From NCBI GenBank assembly GCA_003342895.1, contig PTFA01000363.1, positions 342,770-406,769 of the forward strand: DNA of 64,000 nucleotides, in the 5' to 3' direction. This stretch comes from Casuarius casuarius (taxonomy: Eukaryota; Chordata; Aves; Casuariiformes; Casuariidae). The notes beneath the pieces are model-generated. The model searched no databases and was not told the DNA's origin. It saw only the letters and a program-made list of their open reading frames with translations. Shown here piece after piece: positions 53,426-64,000 of this stretch. Made by a program: the position numbers and the translations under genes. Within the stretch, counting starts at the first letter, position 1; each line of letters opens with the position of its first letter.

Positions 53426-54079
53426 GAATAACTAAGTTGTTAAAGTATTTTTGGATATTCCAAGGCTTATGCTCCTGTGCCAAGTCGTAGATTTCCCGCC
53501 CTCTGTCACATCTGGCAATACACGCTCTTTTCCTTCATACCAGCACCTGCACAAAAGTCAGCATCTCCCCCTTCAAAGAAATTTAAATGTGTAGAGTAGG
53601 AGTCTACAAATGAAATATTCCCAAGGGTTTGCCAGAATATAATGCCATAAGCAGGACCATTGTGGCCACATTCCCTATAAACCTTACCGTGTTCAAGGCT
53701 TTATTATAGGCTACTTCAGCGCAAAACCAACATTTAGGAGTAGGGAGGAAAGAAAAACAATTTAACATATCCTCAGTATTTTCTCCTCTCCTCTTCTCCT
53801 GCTCAAGATTTCACGTGTGGGAGCAGATTACTATTCCTTTTATTCCCTACACTAAGAAAGAAAACCTGCATAATAATAGAGCTCGAATTCCTGGGACAGA
53901 TGCTAAAGCCACAGCCCAAGAGCTCAGGCCTGGCCTGAGGCACACACATATCTTGCTAAAAATGACTGCCACCCATTTTGCATGTAGATACAGGCACAGA
54001 ACCTGGTATATCAAACACTCAGGTGTATTGGCACATAACAAAAATGAGCATTTTACTCTAAATTTCTATATAATGTTAA

Positions 54080-54380
54080 GATCCAAATAAAATTCTACCC
54101 ACTAAAGATCTCATAGCCACTATCAAAACTCCCCTTATGCCACTACGAGTTGATTTTATGGCTGTAATGAATAAATGAACCAAAGGTAGAACAGGAATGG
54201 GCCCAAACCAGAAACTCCATTCCTTTATCATTTTTATTCTGAAATAATTAGGGCATACATGAAAAAAGAGTTTGTAGGGAGAGGTAATATCTTTTATTAG
54301 TCCAACTGATATGGCTGAAAAGATGAAAAATGATTTTTCAGACACTTCATCTTTTCTTCCCATCTCTGTCCACCACAACC
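54080..54380 (+). repeat. Possible old interspersed repeat (amniote type, class uncertain)
   Basis: The phrase GGTAATATCTTTTATTAG followed by TCCAACT, then a GAAAAGATG segment and CTTCATCTTTTC, resembles a repeat widespread in turtles, crocodilians and birds that starts with a GGTAATATCTTTTATTGG-CCAACT block. The match is from memory and the copy is degraded. Boundaries and class (Penelope-like, SINE or MITE) cannot be settled by eye. Confidence 0.35.
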
Positions 54381-57300
54381 CTATATATGCATACTAGTGA
54401 TTCCTAAAGAGAGGTAGAAATTCAGCGTTTATTTGAATATTTTATTCATTGAAATATTTACATCTCCAGTAAGTAGAATTGCTCCAATTATTGTCCCAAT
54501 CCAAAACATTATTTCTTTCTTGTACAACTGTAAGTGCATGCTGTTTAATCAATATTTGCAAAAACTCGTTGTAGCAACACTGAAAAAAAAAAATNATCAC
54601 ATTTTTTAAAAGAGAAAATACGATTAGTGAAGTCTAAGCATACCAAACATCATGGTCCTTTAAAAAATTACTCCATTTAAACAGTCCTAATCTTTTAAAA
54701 AGGAGAAGATTTTAGAATGTGGGAGATGCTTAAAATATTTCTTCTGTCCATGACAAAGTTATACTGTGATTTTGAAATTTATACTATCACAAATTCAAAT
54801 CACAGAAAACCTAAATAGCATAGAATCTCCGCCGATTTCATGGTTTATGGGTTAGTTTGTTTTTTCCTCTTCTTGGGAAGTTACAGAATGATTACATTGA
54901 AATTCTAGAGAGTCAGGGATTACTCCNTTGCTTTAAGCTCTACATATAATAATAACAGCAGTTAATATTTCATTACATTACAATGAGTCTGAGAGACATC
55001 AAGAATGGATTGACAACAAATGTAGCTTAAGTCCTAGATCAAAAACCTTCCTTCCTTCCTCCTAAATCCTAGCCCCCTCCCTTTAGTTTTTAGGATGGAA
55101 AAGGTACAGAGTTCTTCCATATTCTGTCTCTGTTTTAGTTCAGCCTGAGATTTCTGATTTACAATGCCAAGAGCATTAAAATGGTCCTAGATTTAGCTTT
55201 TCCTGTGACTGAGTAGACAGGAGAGCAGAACACCTTGCTGCTTTAAGCAATAAAAATTAATCAGATGTTACTTTGTATTTATATTCAAAAGTCCTAATGG
55301 CTCTTGCAAGCATCCAAGATACAGACGTTTCATTTGTGATTATTTTTATACAAACAAGCTACAACATATTAATATAATACTGTCCACCAATTGCTCCTCA
55401 GTAAGCTGTCCAGGTTCATTCTCCTACTCTGCGGCAACCCAAACTAAAAATAATACATACACCTTACTCCTCTTTCGTTAAGAGGTAAGCTGCTTTAATT
55501 TACCTTGTATTCGTGCTGAGAGCACATTCAGGAACAGTTTCTGTAGAGCAGCTGACATGCAATAGCTTGCTCACATGTCACAGCATTCAAAGTTACAATT
55601 AAATCATCAAATAATATCCCAGAGAGCCTTGCATTGATAAAGACTTCCAACGTGCAAGTTGGCCTTTGTTTGAACGAGTTATTCCACTGCTGCGGTGCTT
55701 GTTCTGTATCTGCATTGAGCTGCTCTCAGAATCTGGCACAGGAGAGGATGTGCCTCATTTCCTTCATTGACCACAGAGGGTTCACCGTGAGAAGAATACA
55801 TGGCCTCTGGCAACAAAACATTTTTTGTAGGATACTTTCTGGATCTCTTTCTTTGGTTTTTCTGGCTCAGTACAGCCACTTTTAGTTGTATCAGAGAGCA
55901 AAAGGGACTCATTTAAATTTTTTTAGATTCATTTTATACTTAAACTAATGATACACTGGCTTAGTATGTTACTATATTATTGGGGAGAGAGGGGAGGGAG
56001 AAATAATCTCTAGTAATCAAAGCCCTGGGCTGTACACACAGGACATTTAATTTGTGATGTCAGGTCTGATGCTCTTTGTTTAGTCTTAGAGAAGTCATTT
56101 GACCTCTCTCCCTCCCTCCCTCACTCCATTTTACTAATGGGAATGAACAAACATACTTGCCTTCTAGTAAAAGTGTAAAGGTTAATCTATCCCTAAATTC
56201 TGAAGCACGAAAGTACATTGTGGATTTCAAACATTATTAATCCGCACGGGCGCATGTTTACTACTGTTCCAAGCCTAGGGGTACTGTCTGTTGTTTCCTC
56301 ATGAAATGCTTAAAGTTCCCTAAAGCTAAGGGAGAACTGAACGTGTTAGAGGATTTTCCAGTATAATTAACAGGAAAAGAAACAAAAAAATACTCTTTGA
56401 CAATAAGCCAATTTTACCACGTCTACTTTTCTAAAATACATGCCTCTTTACCCCTAAGAGTTAAGTGAACCAATAATCCAGACTGAAGAATATGTTATTT
56501 ATAAAATACTAAGAAACACAATCACTGGTATATATTTCAACCTTACATAGACTGTGACTGAGCAGGAAATTGATCTAAAGATGGTTAGATTCATGGTGAA
56601 GGAAGATAAATACTCCCCCTTTAATATTAGATGCACATATAAATGACAAGGATATTTTTTAAAAGAAAAAAACAGTCCATATTTTTGCTGTCATATTCAA
56701 CATGCTAAATATCATTCCCAAATTCCTTGAAAATAGTGCTATGATAACCTCCTCTAAGAAAAAAAAAAATCGTAACACCTCATTTTTATATCATTGAATT
56801 TCTAACAAATTAAATCCACTACTTAGTTGCTATTCCTTAGGTTATAATTTCATTCAATTAAAAAAAGATGAGACTAAATTTTTAAAATTCACAATTGAGT
56901 ACAGACACAAGACAAAAAAAATGCCAGAACTGGACACAAAGGTTGACAGATTTTAAACCACCAACTTCAGGAGCCCAGCAAAACGATACATTTATTTGTT
57001 GAGCTCCTATGCTAGCCCAGAATGGTTACACTTCTCTCAATTCAAAGGTCATGCTAAGATTTGCTACTTAAAAGGTAACAAGAGGCCTGCTGTTCTCAAG
57101 GACAACAATTCAATTCCATGTCTGAACTGTAATTGTGATATGCAGCGAGTTTCTCAATCTTCACATGTTAGGTAAGAAAGGTTGCTATTTAAGGTGATGC
57201 CCTCTGGGTGAGGAAAATTGAAGGACTGGTACACTGTATGACATATGCTGTAAGCTATTACACCTGTAAAGCAGCTAGCCCTAGAAGTATTAGCACAGAG

Positions 57301-58899
57301 GAACTGCATGTGAAGGCATTCTGCCTTCTTGATGCCACCTGTACCAATGCTAACAGAAAAAAAGCCTCTATTTTAAAACAAAATCACTGCTACTTACTCA
57401 CATATGAATTCAAGTGTCTTCATATATCCTCCTTAATCAAACCATTTTGCAAAGCATTATATTGCAGAAGTAGTATATACACCACTGAAGATATAAATAA
57501 GATAAAGTACTACTGTACTTTCACACAAGCAAAAGTAAGTCCACTGTTAAATCCTGATTTGCTAAAAACTAGTATTAATGAAAATTATTTAAAAGTAAAT
57601 CTTACTAATTGACTATATAAACATACAAATAAAAACCAAAACAAAGGTATTGCAACTACAAATGTACAAATCTTAATTCTAATCCAAGATATCCACTATG
57701 CAGCTTAATGTAACGCAAAAAAACTACGACGACAATTCCAGATGCAAAAAAACAGATTTCAGTTGTGACAACATGGCATCCAAACTCAGATTAGAATCAA
57801 ATCTTCATTCTGAATGCCCACAGAGAGATTTAGCTTCAGTACTACATTAGCTTACTAGCATTATCTCTTCTAAACATAAATTAAGGCATCTTGACCAAAG
57901 CCTCAAGTATAGTACATTGTGTTGTTACTGATTTTAGCAGAGTTCACTCCTTTAACTGTAACAGTTATTAGAAGCAATTGCACAGTGAAACACTTGCCTT
58001 TGTCAAGTGAAGATTATTGGGATTTTTGAGTAATGCCATACAAAACCACAGAATTCAAAAGTTAACAGAGGAAGAAGTTGCTAAGTGTATATTCAGGTTT
58101 TTCACTAAGAACAGCTGAATTATTTCAATTTATTTCAATTAAAAAGATCATTTCTTAACCTGGTCAACAACATTTGTATAGAAGGGCTATAGCCTTATTC
58201 CTGCAACAGATTTCATTTCTAATGAACCAGAAGCACTACAGAAAAAGTCTCTATAAAATATCATCATAGACACATAGTCCTCAATATATGATAATACACT
58301 ACATTTTTCCTTCCTTGATATTACTCTCCTTTTTATCCTCCACTTGAATTTCAGATTTTTCTTTCTTGAGGCATTACTGCTTCTAATTTAAAAAAAAACA
58401 CTAAAAACCATAATCAACTGTAATAAAAACCTAGTCAGATTAACAATGCTTGTAGAAAAGTCACCCTAATTCTAACTACTGAATACTGGGTTTAGATGGA
58501 ATGTAAAAAAATGTATTACTGCAATTCTTCTATGGACAGTGCTATGACAACCAGTGCTCCTAAAAATACATTTTTCAAAAATATTATTTATAGTGTACAT
58601 ATCTACAGAACTCTTATAGTATTTTAAAGTCATCTCAACTTTTAAAATGCATAATCAGAGGCTTTTATGTAATATCAGTACACACATGTACACTGTTGCT
58701 TTAGAGTCTGACAAACGTATTGTTGTCAGCAACTGGCATAATTAGTTTCAGCAGAACCATAAGCAGATATGATTAAACTTTAAAAGGTTTAAGTAATTTT
58801 ATCACTGCAAAATGCATGTTGATAAAAGCTCTAAGCTTTGAAGACACAAAGCTAAGATTAATAGACCAATTTCTGACATATCATTATTATTTTTTTAAT

Positions 58900-59000
58900 A
58901 GGATAGTATCCACGGGCCCTTGCCAGAATTGTGGCATCATTATGTTAGACATTGTACAAAGTTCACAATACATGGACTCTTTTCTAAGGATGTTAAAAAC
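58900..59000 (+). repeat. Possible SINE-like relic
   Basis: The run ATGTTAGACATTGTACAAAG and the following AATACATGGACTC loosely resembles the 'gctaggcactgtacaaacac...acagtccctg' block of old amniote SINE-like repeats. Weak and short; it could be chance. Confidence 0.2.
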
Positions 59001-59280
59001 GGGATTTGATGACCTTAGAAATCCTGTCTAGTTCAATATTCCTAATACTAAAATACATATATATCAGGAAGCAGAGGAAAGAGAACCAGGCCAGAAACAA
59101 TAATGGCTATAAGGACTAACTATGTGACTAACTTCATGATTTTGAAAGGTTTTCTTTTTCTTTTTAGTCATAAAAAGAAATACTGGCAAGCTCTGCTGGC
59201 CATCCTGAAACTGATATGACTAGGCAGTCTCCTAATAGTGTCATAGTAGGTATGGTTCTTGAGAAAGCATGTTACTAGGG

Positions 59281-59325
59281 AAGAAAGAAAAAAAAAACAA
59301 AAACAAAAGAGAGAGAGAAAAAAGG
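59281..59325. repeat. A-rich / (GAAA)-like low-complexity tract
   Basis: Purine-rich run of A-blocks broken by single G or C, ending in GAGAGAGAG. Low-complexity sequence that explains the lysine/arginine-rich open frame across it. Confidence 0.8.
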
Positions 59326-60446
59326 GCTTATATAGGCAAACTATAAGGAAGGTGTCTATGACAAAAGAAAAGCATGACAACACCTCCCTAGAAAGACAGA
59401 AGAGAGTTCAGGACAGGAAAAAAAAAATATGTAAATGGTAGGATTAAGCTTAGATTAAAAAATTTAATCTTGAAAAGATGTACACATGCATACTTATACT
59501 GGTATTTACAGCCTTCTACTATGTGCATATGTTATAAATTATGGCAATAAGGCCTTAATCCTTCTCCTTTATCATAATGACATATTTGCACAATTCCAGT
59601 GGTTTCTCGTAGTTTACACTGACTTAAATTGGAGAAAAATCAGGATCTGGGAATTCTGCATCAGGACAGTCTGCAGAACTGGGCTCTGGTCAGATTCTTT
59701 TAAAACTATATTTTAACTACATTCACTATAATAGCATTTAAATTCTGCTGCCTAGATTAATACTACTGTCTGTACTGACTGTCTGTTACGTACTACGTCT
59801 GTTGGTCCAAGCATGACAATCATCATCTGGAGATTGACACGATAGTATAGAATAATTTAAATAGCTTTTCTCCAAATCTACCTTTTCTCTCCAGCAGAAA
59901 AGAGAAGGGAAGAAATGGAAATGGATATTAAAACAGACCACGGTATAAAGTAATGAAACCAACATATATTTGTTGCTCACTCAAATATTTCTGACTTGAC
60001 CATCTGGGAAAAAGAAATGCAGTACTTTACATACAGCAATAGGTACTACAGTAGTCTCCTAACATGCTGAGTTACTGAACTGTCTGAGATGTTTATGGTT
60101 AATTAACTGTAAGTTACACTGACAAGTTTCAACATCAGTCATACATAAACACACACAGATATATTTTATATGGCTACAAAACTGTCTGAGTTTTACTAGC
60201 AATAAAAAAATGTCAGCTTTTATCATGCAAACTACTATTAAAACCATGTGAAAGAGAGCCAATCTGTCAAAGAATGGACAAAAGTACACAGGTCCCATTA
60301 TTGTGACTAGTCTCAGAAGACTATTATACTGACATAACCATATTGTAATAAACCAATAAGAAAATGAATATAGTAAATCAATACACACATCTGATGGCCA
60401 GCTGAAAAAGGAGAGAGGAAAAGAATCAGCCAGAAAGAATGCCTTA

Positions 60447-63723
<3,277 letters not shown>

Positions 63724-64000
63724 TTCATCTTCATTAGAGACCGTAAAGGGCAAAAGGAGCACAACACCGCGGGGAGGGGGGGACCGCTGCCCCGCCGGGC
63801 CGGGGGCCGGGGCCGCGCGCACACACACACACCACACACACACAAACACGCACCACACACAGACAACACCCCCCGCACCCCCCAGCCCGCCGCTCTCCCC
63901 GCGCCCGGCGGGGGAGGGGGAGGCGCCCGCCGCGCAGACACAATGTGCGGTAATTATGCGGTCCCGGAGGACGGCGCGAGGCGGCGGCGGGCACTTCCCA
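63724..64000 (-). other. UBE2E2: Probable UBE2E2 non-coding exon 1 (left boundary tentative)
   Basis: A 5'UTR exon must lie upstream of exon 2, because exon 2 starts with only 13 nt of leader behind a clear acceptor. The CpG island at the window edge is the natural place for it. The best donor I see on the minus strand is GATGAA then GTAAGG, which would end the exon at 63,724. The donor lacks the usual G at position -1, so it is only a candidate. The transcription start cannot be placed and may lie beyond 64,000. Two ATGs just before this donor would be in frame with the UBE2E2 start if the junction is right (see findings). Confidence 0.4.
63820..63860. repeat. (CA)n microsatellite inside the CpG island
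   Basis: Alternating CA dinucleotides, interrupted by ACCAC and AAAC, sit next to GCGCGCAC. The alternating purine-pyrimidine run within a promoter could adopt Z-DNA and is likely length-variable between individuals. Confidence 0.9.

Overview
The window is AT-rich vertebrate DNA, almost all of it intron. It holds the 5' part of one gene on the minus strand, UBE2E2, an E2 ubiquitin-conjugating enzyme. The host is most likely a bird, or another archosaur. The clearest interspersed repeat is an avian-type CR1 LINE, two older CR1 fossils are also visible, and no mammalian Alu or L1 was recognised. Scattered single N bases suggest a draft assembly.

Layout, right to left in the direction of transcription: a CpG island with a G-rich, CA-repeat-containing promoter and a likely non-coding exon 1 (about 63.69 kb to beyond 64 kb); intron 1 (about 3.1 kb); first coding exon (60,448-60,636), encoding the serine-rich then lysine-rich N-terminal extension typical of UBE2E enzymes; intron 2 (8.5 kb), with a CR1 fragment about 430 bp upstream of the next exon; a 51-nt coding exon (51,872-51,922) carrying the start of the UBC fold; and at least 51.9 kb of intron 3, which runs off the left edge. 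The two coding exons join in frame (phase 2) and give residues 1-75 plus two bases of codon 76. The catalytic cysteine and the rest of the UBC domain lie outside the window.

Intron 3 holds two degraded CR1-like LINE fossils (24.6-25.5 kb plus strand, 10.4-10.8 kb minus strand), microsatellites, some palindromes, a few GC- or CpG-rich patches of unknown origin, and a 50-nt candidate cryptic exon with good splice signals. None of the other open reading frames resembles a protein I recognise, and I treat them as chance. I saw no tRNA, rRNA, CRISPR or prokaryotic feature, and no clearly new biological system. The most useful results are the 51-nt exon, the possible in-frame upstream start codons in exon 1, and the unexplained CpG-rich patches.
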